DNA of 64,000 nucleotides from Hamadaea flava. GTDB lineage: Bacteria; Actinomycetota; Actinomycetes; Mycobacteriales; Micromonosporaceae. Under the pieces are notes generated by a model. The model was not told the origin of the DNA. It was given only the letters and a program-made list of their open reading frames with translations, and searched no databases. The position numbers and the translations under genes were made by a program. Positions 29,661 to 38,280 of the stretch are shown here, piece by piece; positions within the stretch are counted from its first letter, which is position 1; each line of letters begins with the position of its first letter. The DNA lies in contig NZ_JAMZDZ010000001.1 of NCBI RefSeq assembly GCF_024172085.1, positions 6,510,001 through 6,574,000 on the forward strand. Reading direction: 5' to 3'.

Positions 29661-29676
29661 GGAACAGTTATAGAAC
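29647..29676 (-). promoter_or_regulatory. Direct-repeat operator at the trpBA start
   Basis: The decamer GTTATAGAAC (plus-strand reading) occurs at 29647-29656 and 29667-29676, exactly 20 bp apart, i.e. about two helix turns. One copy covers codons 2-4 of trpB, and the other overlaps a -10-like TATAAC. The AT-rich repeats stand out in this GC-rich DNA. Confidence 0.6.
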
Positions 29677-29713
29677 AGTTGAGTGCGGCGGGGCAAGCCG
29701 GTAGGTTCTCGAC

Positions 29714-30475
29714 GTGATCTATCGGCTGTACGCCCAGCGACTGCGCTCCCGGTTGCGTCCGGAGCAACTGCCCCGGCATGTCGCGATCGTGATGGACGGC
29801 AACCGCCGCTGGGCGCGGCAGCAGGGGTTCGAGAACCCCAACATCGGTCACCGCTACGGCGCCGAGCACGTGGACGAGGTGCTGGACTGGTGCGCCGGGC
29901 TGGGCATTCCGGCCGTCACGGTCTACGTCTGCTCCGGCGACAACCTGCGCAAGCGCGACTCGGACGAGGTCGCCCACCTGATGCGCATGATCGAGGAGGT
30001 CGTCGCCGAACGGCTGCGCCACCCGGAGGGCCAGTGGCGGCTGCACGTCGCCGGCCGGCTGGACGACGTGCCCGAGTCGACGCGCGCCGCGCTGAAGCGG
30101 GCGGTCGACGAGACCCGGGACCGGGACGCGCCGTTCGACTTGACGATCGCGATCGGCTACGACGGCCGCGAGGAGATCGTCGACGCGGTCCGGTCGCTGA
30201 TCGACGTGCAGGCGCGGCTCGGCGTGACCCCCGAGGAACTCGCCGAGCGGATCAGCCCGGAGGACATCGCCGCCCACCTCTACACGAGCGGCCTGCCCGA
30301 TCCCGACCTCGTCATCCGGACCAGCGGCGAGATCCGGCTCTCCGGCTTCCTGATCTGGCAGGCGGCGTACTCCGAGCTGTACTTCTGCGACGTGTACTGG
30401 CCCGGGTTCCGCTACATCGACTTCCTGCGGGCGCTGCGGTCGTACGCCCGGCGGCAGCGCCGATTCGGCGCCTGA
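29714..30475 (+). CDS. Cis-prenyltransferase (isoprenyl diphosphate synthase, UppS family)
   Basis: A 253-residue soluble enzyme that adds isopentenyl units in cis. Hallmarks: IVMDGNRRWARQQGFENPNI with the catalytic Asp, GHRYGAEHVDEV, and RTSGEIRLSGFLIWQAAYSE with the Arg-x-Ser-x-Glu motif. The FENPNIGHRYGAEH segment resembles the short-chain Z-farnesyl diphosphate synthase branch, so the product may be Z,E-farnesyl diphosphate and not the C50-C55 lipid carrier. The chain length is not certain. It is divergent from trpBA. Confidence 0.9.
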   Translation: MIYRLYAQRLRSRLRPEQLPRHVAIVMDGNRRWARQQGFENPNIGHRYGAEHVDEVLDWCAGLGIPAVTVYVCSGDNLRKRDSDEVAHLMRMIEEVVAERLRHPEGQWRLHVAGRLDDVPESTRAALKRAVDETRDRDAPFDLTIAIGYDGREEIVDAVRSLIDVQARLGVTPEELAERISPEDIAAHLYTSGLPDPDLVIRTSGEIRLSGFLIWQAAYSELYFCDVYWPGFRYIDFLRALRSYARRQRRFGA

Positions 30476-30479
30476 CCCG

Positions 30480-31034
30480 TCACGCGTACGCGCGGCGCAG
30501 GCGGGCGAAGGCGCGCTCGTCGCTCGGAGCGTCCACGAAGGACTTGATCCGCTCGGCGCAGTCGCGGGGGCTCAGCTCGCTGGTGTCGACCTCGACGTCG
30601 TACACGGCGTCGCGATGCACCAGCGGATAGTGCGACTCCGCCTTGCCGATCGCGCGGTCGCCGCGGGCCGCCTCGCGTCGCTGCAACTCCGGCAGCGGGC
30701 AGTAGACCTTGACGAACACGACGTCGGCTGGGAAAAGCTCCACACACTCCCGCAGCCACGACGGCTTCCGGAGCACATGGTCCAGCACCACGTCGTTGCC
30801 GCCCTCGGCCATTCCGGCCGCTGCCCGGTGGTAGCCCGCGGCCAGCCGCTGGAGCGTCGCCTCCAGCTCGTCCGCGCTCATCGGGCGCTGGTGGCGCATC
30901 GAGTTCAGGGCGTCCACCGGCATGAAGTAGTACGGCCGGTCGAGCAGCGGCAGCAGTTCGCGGGCGATGCTCGTCTTGCCCGCGCTCGAGGTGCCGTTGA
31001 GGAGGATGATCTGGCCGGTCCGCGGGCGTTCCAT
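30480..31034 (-). CDS. Chloramphenicol phosphotransferase-like P-loop kinase
   Basis: A 184-residue kinase with Walker A in [20 protein letters not shown] and an acidic strand-end [27 protein letters not shown] and [20 protein letters not shown] match the CPT family, which phosphorylates chloramphenicol's 3-hydroxyl in its producer, although most homologues have unknown targets. Start ATG at 31034. It is convergent with the prenyltransferase and 55 bp from the divergent deformylase. Confidence 0.82.
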   Translation of the reverse strand: MERPRTGQIILLNGTSSAGKTSIARELLPLLDRPYYFMPVDALNSMRHQRPMSADELEATLQRLAAGYHRAAAGMAEGGNDVVLDHVLRKPSWLRECVELFPADVVFVKVYCPLPELQRREAARGDRAIGKAESHYPLVHRDAVYDVEVDTSELSPRDCAERIKSFVDAPSDERAFARLRRAYA

Positions 31035-31089
31035 GATCACGACCTTACAACTGCTACTTTTCTTGAAGTCCGTCAAGGAAGGGGAACCG

Positions 31090-31737
31090 ATGGCCGAGCA
31101 GCCCGTCGACCGCCGTGTACGCGTACTCGGCCAGCCGGTCGACGAGTATCCGGAGGTCCCGCCGGAGGCGGCGCGGGGCGAGGTGCTCCGGGTCACCGTC
31201 GTCGGCGAGGAGATCCTTCACCGGCCCTGCCAGGACGTGACCGAGTTCGGCACCCCGGAGCTGGCGAAGCTCGTCGACGACATGTTCGCCACACAGCTCG
31301 TCGCCCAGGGCGTCGGCCTGGCGGCGAACCAGGTCGACGTCGACCTGCGGCTGTTCGTCTACGACTGCCCCGACGACGACGGCGTACGCCACGTCGGGCA
31401 CATCTGCAATCCTGTGCTGGACGAGCTGCCCCCGGCCGCGCGCCGGCTGGTCGAGCACGACGAGGGCTGCCTGTCCGTTCCCGGCCCGTACGCCCCGGTG
31501 TCGCGGCCGGACCGGGCGATCGTGCGTGGCCAGGACAAGGACGGCAATCCGCTGGTCATCGAGGGCTTCGGCTACTTCGCGCGGTGCCTTCAGCACGAGA
31601 CCGACCACCTCAACGGCAAGCTCTACATCGACCGCCTCGGCAGCCGTCAGCGCAAGGGCGTCCTCAAGGAGATGGAGACCCGCAAGGACGAGGTCTTCGC
31701 GCGCCGCGCCGAGAAAGCCGCCGCCCTCGGCAAGTAG
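31090..31737 (+). CDS. def: Peptide deformylase
   Basis: A 215-residue metalloenzyme that removes the formyl group from nascent proteins. All three motifs are present: GVGLAANQ near residue 74, EGCLSVPG near residue 125 with the metal cysteine, and QHETDHLNG near residue 168 with the two metal histidines. The N-terminal extension of about 30 residues and the Lys/Arg/Ala-rich tail are typical of actinobacterial copies. The ECF42-like promoter of the following exporter begins 3 bp after its stop. Confidence 0.95.
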   Translation: MAEQPVDRRVRVLGQPVDEYPEVPPEAARGEVLRVTVVGEEILHRPCQDVTEFGTPELAKLVDDMFATQLVAQGVGLAANQVDVDLRLFVYDCPDDDGVRHVGHICNPVLDELPPAARRLVEHDEGCLSVPGPYAPVSRPDRAIVRGQDKDGNPLVIEGFGYFARCLQHETDHLNGKLYIDRLGSRQRKGVLKEMETRKDEVFARRAEKAAALGK

Positions 31738-31740
31738 CCG

Positions 31741-31767
31741 TGTAGAGAACCGCGCCGCGGCTCCGAC
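31741..31767 (+). promoter_or_regulatory. ECF42-type promoter of the DHA2 exporter gene
   Basis: TGTAGA (31741-31746), 17 bp, then CGAC (31764-31767). It aligns without gaps to the promoter of the YCII/ECF pair at 39419, with a shared segment CGGCTCCGACCC-x-CTCGTGA. Known ECF42 promoters have TGTCGA and CGA(C/T)C; one base of the -35 differs here. A small hairpin CCCCTC/GAGGGG (31781-31797) lies in the leader. Confidence 0.65.
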
Positions 31768-31816
31768 CCGCTCGTGACAGCCCCTCGAAAGGAGGGGACA
31801 CGAGAGGGGGAACACG

Positions 31817-33268
31817 ATGAACGAGCACCGCGCCGGCTGGCGGGAATGGGCCGGTCTCGGCGTACTCGCGCTGCCGACGCTGCTGGTCTCGATCGACGTC
31901 TTCGTCATGTTGCTGGCCCTGCCGCACATCTCGGAGGCGCTCGGCGCCACGAGCACCCAGCAGCTCTGGATCATGGACATCTACGGGTTCATGCTCTCCG
32001 GCTTCATGATCACCATGGGTACGCTCGGCGACCGCATCGGACGGCGCAAGCTGCTCCTGATCGGCTCGGCCGCGTTCGGCCTCGCCTCGGTGCTGGCCGC
32101 GTTCTCCACCAGCCCGCTGACCCTGATCGCCTCCCGCGCCCTGCTCGGCGTGGCCGGCTCGACCCTCGCGCCCTGCGCCCTGGCCCTGATCACGGCGATG
32201 TTCCGCGATCCGAAGCAGCGCGGTCTGGCGATCGGGCTGTGGCTGGTCTGCTTCATGGGCGGGGCGGCCGTCGGGCCGGTCGTCGGCGGCGTACTCCTGG
32301 AGAACTTCTGGTGGGGCTCGGTCTTCCTGCTGGGCGTGCCGGCGATGATCCTGCTGATGATCCTCGGGCCGCTGATCCTGCCCGAGCACCGCGACGAAAG
32401 CGCGGGCCGGCTGGACTTCCGCAGCGTGGCCCTCTCCCTCGCCGCGATCCTCCCGATCGTCTACGGCCTGAAGGAACTCGCGCGTGTGGGCCCCGAGCCG
32501 ATCCCGTTCCTTGCGCTGGCCGGTGGGTTCGCCTTCGGCATCGCATTCGTACGCCGGCAGCGGCGCCTCGCCGACCCGCTGCTGGATCTGCGGCTGTTCG
32601 GCAATCGTGCGTTCAGCACGGCGCTGGGCTGCATGTTCGCCGGGACGATGCTGATGGGCGCGCTGATGATGTTCATCTCGCAGCACCTGCAGCTCGTCGG
32701 CGGCCTCTCGCCGTTGCGTGCCGGGCTGTGGATGCTGCCGGGCGTGGCCGCCTCGGGGATCGCGTTCTTCGTCTCGCCGCTGCTGGCCCGGCGCATCCGG
32801 CCGGCGTACCTGATCGGCGGGGGCATCGGGCTCTCGTGCGTCGGGCTGCTCGTCCTGACGCAGGTGCCTGCCCATGCCGCGCCTGCCCTGGTGGCGATCG
32901 GGTTCGCGTTGACCAATCTGGGCGCCGGGCCGTTCGTCACGCTCGGCACGGACCTGGTCGTCGGCAACGCCCCGCCGGCGAAGGCGGGCTCGGCGGCGGC
33001 GCTCAACGAGACCAGCGGCGAGTTCGGCTTCGCGCTCGGCATCGCCCTGCTCGGCAGCCTCGCGACCGCCGTCTACCGCTCGTCCACGCCGCCGGCCGCC
33101 GGGGAGACACTGGCCGATGCCGTGCTGGGCGGTGACGGTTCGGTGATCGCGGCGGCGCGGTCGGCGTTCGTGACCGGGATGCACCTGGCGGCCCTGGTGA
33201 GCGCCGTGATCCTCGCCGGGGTGGCGGTCGCCGTCGTCTTCCTGCTCCGCCCGACGACCTCCCACTAG
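31817..33268 (+). CDS. MFS drug exporter, DHA2 family (14 TM)
   Basis: A 483-residue membrane protein with about 14 hydrophobic segments. The MFS motif A is visible as GTLGDRIGRRKLLLIGSAAF, and motif C-like GPVVGGVLLENFWWGSVFLL marks it as a drug:proton antiporter of the QacA/SmvA type. It starts behind GAGGGGG. Its promoter matches that of the YCII/ECF sigma pair, so it is probably induced by that sigma factor. A long hairpin ends the unit. The substrate is unknown; quaternary ammonium or dye-like compounds are typical of the family. Confidence 0.92.
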   Translation: MNEHRAGWREWAGLGVLALPTLLVSIDVFVMLLALPHISEALGATSTQQLWIMDIYGFMLSGFMITMGTLGDRIGRRKLLLIGSAAFGLASVLAAFSTSPLTLIASRALLGVAGSTLAPCALALITAMFRDPKQRGLAIGLWLVCFMGGAAVGPVVGGVLLENFWWGSVFLLGVPAMILLMILGPLILPEHRDESAGRLDFRSVALSLAAILPIVYGLKELARVGPEPIPFLALAGGFAFGIAFVRRQRRLADPLLDLRLFGNRAFSTALGCMFAGTMLMGALMMFISQHLQLVGGLSPLRAGLWMLPGVAASGIAFFVSPLLARRIRPAYLIGGGIGLSCVGLLVLTQVPAHAAPALVAIGFALTNLGAGPFVTLGTDLVVGNAPPAKAGSAAALNETSGEFGFALGIALLGSLATAVYRSSTPPAAGETLADAVLGGDGSVIAAARSAFVTGMHLAALVSAVILAGVAVAVVFLLRPTTSH

Positions 33269-33274
33269 TTTGCC

Positions 33275-33333
33275 GCAGATCACGGATACGCAGCCTTCCG
33301 AGGGCGTCGCAAGCCTGCGTATCCGTGATCTGC
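33275..33333. terminator. Long hairpin after the exporter gene
   Basis: A 19-bp perfect stem, GCAGATCACGGATACGCAG (33275-33293) with its complement at 33315-33333. It lies 7 bp after the exporter stop and 18 bp before the next gene on the same strand. A member of the GATCACGG-armed family. Confidence 0.8.
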
Positions 33334-33350
33334 CGGAGTAGGGTGCGGTC

Positions 33351-34193
33351 GTGATCAGACTCGGTGCGGTCTTCCTTCCCCAGTGGGCGCCAGAACGGCT
33401 CCGCCCGGTCGCCGAGGCGGCCGATCAGGCCGGCCTGGACGAGCTGTGGCTGTGGGAGGACTGCTTCTGGGAGAGCGGCATCGCGACGGCGTCCGCCGCA
33501 CTGGCCTGGACCTCCCGGCTGACGGTCGGCGTCGGGCTGCTGCCGGTGCCGCTGCGCAACGTCGCGATCACCGCGATGGAGGTCGCCACGCTGCACCGGT
33601 TGTTCCCGGGGCGCGTACAGGTCGGGATCGGGCACGGGGTGCAGGACTGGATGGCCCAGGTCGGCGCGAAGGTCGACTCTCCCGTGACCCTGTTGCGGGA
33701 GTACCTCGACGCGCTGAAAGCGTTGCTGCGCGGGGAGACCGTGACGACCCACGGGCGGTACGTCCACCTGGACGAGGTCACTCTCGTGTGGCCCCCGGCG
33801 GATGCCTCGATCTTCGTCGGCGCGGTCGGACCCCGGACGCTGCGACTGTCCGGTTCGGACGCCGACGGCACCATCCTCACCGGCGGGACGACGCCCACGC
33901 GTACGCGCGAGGCCCGGCAGCTGATCGGAGCCGACGACAAGCCGGCCGTGGTCTACCTGCACGCGGCGGCCGGACCGGATGCCGGCGTACGCCTAGAGGC
34001 CGAACGGGTCCGCTGGGGCTACGAGTCCCTGGACGACGTGGCGGTCTTCGGGGACGCCGCCACCGTCGCGGCGGGCGTACGCCGTTGGGCCGACGCCGGG
34101 GCGACCACCGTCGTGTTGCAGCCGACGCCGGACGACCCCGATCCCGAGGGGTTCATGCGGTTCGTCGCCCGGGACGTCAAGCCCCTGCTGTAG
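33351..34193 (+). CDS. LLM-class F420/flavin-dependent oxidoreductase
   Basis: A 280-residue luciferase-like TIM-barrel protein: LGAVFLPQWAPERLRPVAEA, DELWLWEDCFWESGIATASA, LTVGVGLLPVPLRNVAITAM and the phosphate-binding VQVGIGHGVQDWM. Actinobacterial members of this size usually use coenzyme F420. GTG start 18 bp after the hairpin. Its last 17 bp overlap the convergent TetR gene. Substrate unknown. Confidence 0.88.
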   Translation: MIRLGAVFLPQWAPERLRPVAEAADQAGLDELWLWEDCFWESGIATASAALAWTSRLTVGVGLLPVPLRNVAITAMEVATLHRLFPGRVQVGIGHGVQDWMAQVGAKVDSPVTLLREYLDALKALLRGETVTTHGRYVHLDEVTLVWPPADASIFVGAVGPRTLRLSGSDADGTILTGGTTPTRTREARQLIGADDKPAVVYLHAAAGPDAGVRLEAERVRWGYESLDDVAVFGDAATVAAGVRRWADAGATTVVLQPTPDDPDPEGFMRFVARDVKPLL

Positions 34194-34794
34194 GCGCTTT
34201 CGCGGTCCACAGCAGCGCTTTCTCCACCGCCGCCCACATCCGGCGCTGCATCTCGGCGGGGTCGTCGAGTGCGCCCGGCTCGTCGAGGAGCATCTGCAGC
34301 GCAGCCGACACCGCGCCGATGAACGCGCCGACCGTCGCGGCGGCCTCCACCGGGTTCAGCTCGTCGGCGTACGCCTGGTGCAGGTGGCCGGCGATCTCCA
34401 TGAGCGAGTCGAGCTGCACCTGCAACGCCCGGCCCCGGACGGCCGGGGTGGAGTGCATCAGCTGCAGCCGTAGCTGCGCCATCGTGCCGACCATCTCGGT
34501 GTTGCCGGTGTTGACCTCGTGCAGCGTCCGGACCAGCACCTCGACCGGGCGTTCGCCCGGCTGCCGGTTGTCGATGGCGGCGATCGCCGCGGCCACGCGC
34601 AGGTCGGCCTCCGGGAAGAGCAGCTCCTCCTTGCTGGCGAAGTAGCTGAAGAACGTCCGGGTGCCGATGTCGGCCGCCGCCGAGATGTCGGCGATCGTCG
34701 TGCCGTCGTATCCGCGCTCGCTGAACAGCTCGGTGGCGGCGTCGATGATCGCCTGCCGCGTCCGCGCGCGTTTGCGTTCCCGCAGCGTCTCCAT
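34177..34794 (-). CDS. TetR/AcrR family transcriptional regulator
   Basis: A 205-residue regulator: TRQAIIDAATELFSERGYDG followed by TTIADISAAADIGTRTFFSY, a textbook TetR HTH, then a helical ligand domain. The ATG at 34794 is chosen over 34812. It is divergent from an FAD monooxygenase with a 74-bp gap that contains a 15-bp palindrome, so it most likely represses that gene and itself; the ligand may be the monooxygenase substrate. Confidence 0.92.
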   Translation of the reverse strand: METLRERKRARTRQAIIDAATELFSERGYDGTTIADISAAADIGTRTFFSYFASKEELLFPEADLRVAAAIAAIDNRQPGERPVEVLVRTLHEVNTGNTEMVGTMAQLRLQLMHSTPAVRGRALQVQLDSLMEIAGHLHQAYADELNPVEAAATVGAFIGAVSAALQMLLDEPGALDDPAEMQRRMWAAVEKALLWTAKAPTAGA

Positions 34795-34840
34795 GCCGAC
34801 AGCGTACTGCACCCAACGCCGATCTGCACTGGTTGCAATT

Positions 34841-34855
34841 CTGCACTGAGTGCAG
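34841..34855. promoter_or_regulatory. Probable TetR operator between regulator and monooxygenase
   Basis: CTGCACT-G-AGTGCAG is a perfect palindrome around one base, 14 bp before the monooxygenase start. Extra TGCACT and TTGCA half-sites lie to its left. Confidence 0.65.
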
Positions 34856-34868
34856 TTATGGTCGTGGC

Positions 34869-35978
34869 ATGACGAACCGAACCGTTCTGATCTCGGGCGC
34901 CGGCGTGGCCGGCCCCACCCTTGCGTACTGGCTGGCCCGGCACGGCTTCCAGCCGACGGTCGTGGAGCGGGCGGGCGAGCTGCGCTCCAGCGGCAACCCG
35001 ATCGACGTCCGTGGACCGGCGATGACGGTGGCGAAGCGGATGGGCGTCGTCCCGGCGCTCCAGGCGGCGTCGACCGCCGTCACCGAGCTGAGCTTCGTCA
35101 ACGCGACCGGCCGCCAGGTCGGGCGGATGCCGATGCCGCCGAAGTCGGAGTCGATCGAACTGCCCCGCATGGATCTCGCGACGATCCTCCTGAATGCCGC
35201 CCGTGACGAGGCCGAGTTCGTCTTCGGCGACTCGATCAAGACCCTCCAGCCGGACGCCGACGGCGTCGAGGTCACCTTCGACAAGGGCGCACCGCGCCGG
35301 TTCGACCTGGTCGTCGGGGCCGACGGCGTGCACTCGTGGACTCGGCGGCTCGTCTTCGGCGACGAGAGCCGGTTCGTCGAGCAATTGGGCATGTGGGTGG
35401 CCACGCTGGCGATCGACGGCCTCGGCCTCGATCCCCGGCAGGTGGTGATGTACAACGAGCCCAACCGGTCCCTGTCGCTGCACCCCGGCAGCGGCAAGCC
35501 GATCGCCGCCTTCATCTGGCGCGCGCCCGCCGACCCCGGCTACGACTACCGGGACGCAGCCGATCACAAGCGCCGGGTCGTCGAGGCGTACGCCGGAGCC
35601 GGATGGCGGGTGCCGGAGCTGCTGCGGCACGTACGCGAGACCGACGACCTCTACTTCGACGCCGTCGGCCGGGTCCGGCTCGACCGCTGGTCGGCCGGCC
35701 GAGTGGTGCTGCTCGGTGACGCGGCTTCCTCGGTGTCCCTGTTCGGCGACGGTTCGACGCTGGCGATGGCGGGCGCGGCGACGCTGGCCGACTCGTTGGC
35801 GGCGAACCCGGCCGACCACGAGACGGCGTTCCGGGCGTACGAGGCCGAGCACCGCAAGCTGGTCGAGCCGAAGCAGAACGGGGTCGGCATGGCGTCTACC
35901 CTGCTCGTCCCGTCGACGCGGCTGGCCATCACCCTCCGCAACACCGCGTCCAAAGTTCTGGCCGCGGTGCGCCGTTGA
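34869..35978 (+). CDS. FAD-dependent monooxygenase (aromatic hydroxylase type)
   Basis: A 369-residue class A flavoprotein monooxygenase. The FAD-binding GxGxxG is VLISGAGVAGPTLAYWLARH, the DG motif is LVVGADGVHSWTRRLVFGDE, and the GD motif is VVLLGDAASSVSLFGDGSTL. Such enzymes hydroxylate aromatic or polyketide-like molecules with NAD(P)H, and several inactivate drugs such as tetracyclines or rifamycin. TetR control from the divergent gene fits an inducible detoxification role. Its TGA lies inside the palindrome shared with the convergent gene. Confidence 0.9.
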   Translation: MTNRTVLISGAGVAGPTLAYWLARHGFQPTVVERAGELRSSGNPIDVRGPAMTVAKRMGVVPALQAASTAVTELSFVNATGRQVGRMPMPPKSESIELPRMDLATILLNAARDEAEFVFGDSIKTLQPDADGVEVTFDKGAPRRFDLVVGADGVHSWTRRLVFGDESRFVEQLGMWVATLAIDGLGLDPRQVVMYNEPNRSLSLHPGSGKPIAAFIWRAPADPGYDYRDAADHKRRVVEAYAGAGWRVPELLRHVRETDDLYFDAVGRVRLDRWSAGRVVLLGDAASSVSLFGDGSTLAMAGAATLADSLAANPADHETAFRAYEAEHRKLVEPKQNGVGMASTLLVPSTRLAITLRNTASKVLAAVRR

Positions 35979-36036
35979 TCATGGTGTCTCCATCCTCGCC
36001 ACGCCGTCGAGACCACGGTTAACTCCATGATCAACG
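35973..36036. terminator. Palindromic junction of two convergent genes
   Basis: CGTTGATCATGG (35973-35984) and its complement CCATGATCAACG (36025-36036). The self-complementary TGATCA at 35976-35981 supplies the stop codon of both the rightward monooxygenase and the leftward GGDEF-EAL gene. It resembles the GATCA-armed terminator family. Confidence 0.65.
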
Positions 36037-38069
36037 AGAACGGCGGCGGGGGTGGGGTGGGTGGGTGGCAGGGGTGGGGCTTGGCGGGCGAGCCAGGCGG
36101 GGATCATGTCGCCGGGCATCGGCCGGGCCACCAGGAACCCCTGGGCCAGCGTGCACCCGGTGCCGGCCAGCATCTGCCGGGTGTACTCGTTCTCCACGCC
36201 CTCGGCCACCGCCCGCAGTCCGAGGGCCCGGGCGAGTTCCACAGTAGAGCGGACGATCGCCGCGTCGTCGCTGTTGCGGGCCATGCCGCCGACGAACGAC
36301 TGGTCGATCTTGATCTCGGTCAGCGGCAGCTTCCGCAGGTGCTGCAACGAGGAGTAACCGGTGCCGAAGTCGTCGAGGGCCACCCCGACGCCCAGCGCGG
36401 CCAGCCGTTCCACTGTGGCGTGCGCGCGCGAGGCGTCCGACATGAGGGCGCTCTCGGTGATCTCCACCTGGATCAGCTCCGGCGGTACGCCGTGCAGCGC
36501 GAGCCGGCGGGCGAGCTGGTCGACGATCTCGCCGCCGTGCAGATCCCGGGCGCTGACGTTGAGCGACGCCCGCAGGTTCAGCCCGTCGGCCCGCCACTGG
36601 GCGACCTGCTGCACCACCTCGTCGATGACCCGTGTGGTCAGCAGCTGCATGACCGCGGTGTGCTCGGCGACCTGGAGGAGTTCGGCGGTGGGGACCGGGC
36701 CCCGCCCCGGGTGCCGCCAGCGCAGCAGCGCCTCGACGCCGATCGGCTCGCCGGTCGTCAGCGACACCTGCGGCTGGTAGTGCAGGGTCACCTGCTCGCG
36801 CTTGGTCTCCAGGGCCTGCCGGAAGTCGGTGAGCAGACCGAGCTGCTGCGGGCTGGTGTGCCCCGACGCCGGGTCGTAGACGGCGGCGGTGTCGCCGCGC
36901 CGCTTCGCCTCGTACATCGCGAGGTCGGCGTGCCGCATCAGGGTCGCGAAGTCCTCGCCGTGCTGCGGGTAGACCGCGATCCCGACCGACCCCGTGATAT
37001 CGATCGGCAGCCCGTCCAGCCGCAGCGGCTCGGCGAGCGCGGCCAGCAGCCGCCCCGCGATCAGCTCGGCCTGGGTGACGTCGTGCAGGTTCGTGGCCAG
37101 TATCGCGAACTCGTCGCCACCGAGCCGCCCGATCACCCCGTCGACCGGCTCTTCGCGCTGGAGCCGCTGCGCGACCGACACCAGCAGCCGGTCGCCGACC
37201 TCGTGCCCCAGCGCGTCGTTGACGTGCTTGAACCGGTCGAGGTCCAGCATCAGCAGCGCGATGTGCGGTCCCTCGCGGGTGGCCACCATGTCGGTGAAGC
37301 GGCGCTGCAACGCCCGCCGGTTGGCCAGGCCGGTGAGCGGGTCGACCCGCGCCACCCGGGCACGCTCGGCCGACAGCCGCGCCATCCGCTGGACGGCGTA
37401 CAGGGGGACGAAGATCAGCAGGACGAACGCCTCGTTGATGTGCGCCGCCACGGCCAGCACCGGGCTCAGCAACAACAGCGACGCCTTGAACAGGGTCTGA
37501 TAAGGCAGGCTCTCGGTCACCCGGCGTGAGCGGGCCGGTCCCAGCCGCAGGCGGGCCGCGATCCAGACCATCAAGTTGTACGCCAAGAGCCAGGCCAGCG
37601 CCGATCCCGCGATGGTGACCGCGTCCCCGAGGCGTTCCGCCGTCGCGGTCTTGTGGAACGGGTCGGGATCGCCGATCACGATCACCAGGTACGCCGCTCC
37701 TAATGCGACGGCGTACTCCCCGGCGACCAGGGCCGCCTGGCCCATCGTGTGTTTGAGCTTGGTCGCCACCACGAAGACGGCGATCGACTGCGCGACGATC
37801 GCCGGTCCGAGTCCCCAGCACAGCAGGATCGCGAAGCTGAAACAGAGGCTGGGACACACGACCGCGGTGTAGAGCCGGTCGCCCGCGACGAACGCCGACG
37901 CGGCCGCGAGCACGCAGAGCCCGGTCATCAGCCAGCAGGCCGGCGTCGTCGCGTACGCGGAGACCGCTTGACCCACGTGTGTCGTGAGCAGAGCTGTCGC
38001 CGCCCCGACGACCACCACGACGAACCAGCCGTAGAGCCGGGGCCGCGCCGGACGCCGATTCCTGGGCAT
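35979..38069 (-). CDS. Membrane GGDEF-EAL protein (cyclic di-GMP turnover)
   Basis: A 696-residue protein. About seven to eight hydrophobic segments occupy residues 1-230 (a MASE-like membrane sensor). The GGDEF domain follows (RVDPLTGLANRRALQRRF; intact GGDEF near residue 317), then the EAL domain (VEALLRW near residue 445, DDFGTGYSSL, EGVENE). Both catalytic motifs are complete, so it may make and degrade cyclic di-GMP; which dominates cannot be told. The start at 38069 is chosen; 38084 is possible. The last codons run through the palindromic junction with the convergent gene. Confidence 0.93.
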   Translation of the reverse strand: MPRNRRPARPRLYGWFVVVVVGAATALLTTHVGQAVSAYATTPACWLMTGLCVLAAASAFVAGDRLYTAVVCPSLCFSFAILLCWGLGPAIVAQSIAVFVVATKLKHTMGQAALVAGEYAVALGAAYLVIVIGDPDPFHKTATAERLGDAVTIAGSALAWLLAYNLMVWIAARLRLGPARSRRVTESLPYQTLFKASLLLLSPVLAVAAHINEAFVLLIFVPLYAVQRMARLSAERARVARVDPLTGLANRRALQRRFTDMVATREGPHIALLMLDLDRFKHVNDALGHEVGDRLLVSVAQRLQREEPVDGVIGRLGGDEFAILATNLHDVTQAELIAGRLLAALAEPLRLDGLPIDITGSVGIAVYPQHGEDFATLMRHADLAMYEAKRRGDTAAVYDPASGHTSPQQLGLLTDFRQALETKREQVTLHYQPQVSLTTGEPIGVEALLRWRHPGRGPVPTAELLQVAEHTAVMQLLTTRVIDEVVQQVAQWRADGLNLRASLNVSARDLHGGEIVDQLARRLALHGVPPELIQVEITESALMSDASRAHATVERLAALGVGVALDDFGTGYSSLQHLRKLPLTEIKIDQSFVGGMARNSDDAAIVRSTVELARALGLRAVAEGVENEYTRQMLAGTGCTLAQGFLVARPMPGDMIPAWLARQAPPLPPTHPTPAAVLVDHGVNRGLDGVARMETP

Positions 38070-38188
38070 AGTCAGCGCTACCACCGAACCCCCTCAACCG
38101 GTGTGCCGCCCAACATGTCCGGAAAGCGTAGCTCAGACCATCCGTCGAGAATAGGGGTATTGATTCGGACATTGGCGCTTGTAACGCG

Positions 38189-38223
38189 ACGGCGCCGGAC
38201 CTTTCACCAAGGTCCGGCGCCGT
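38189..38223 (-). terminator. Terminator hairpin after the amidase gene
   Basis: A perfect 15-bp stem, ACGGCGCCGGACCTT (38189-38203) with its complement at 38209-38223, and a 5-nt loop, 58 bp after the amidase stop. The arms are unrelated to the GATCACGG family. Confidence 0.75.
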
Positions 38224-38280
38224 ACTCCTCCTCCCACCGGAGGGCTTCGTCACAAAGGAATCACTGACTGATCGCCGTGA

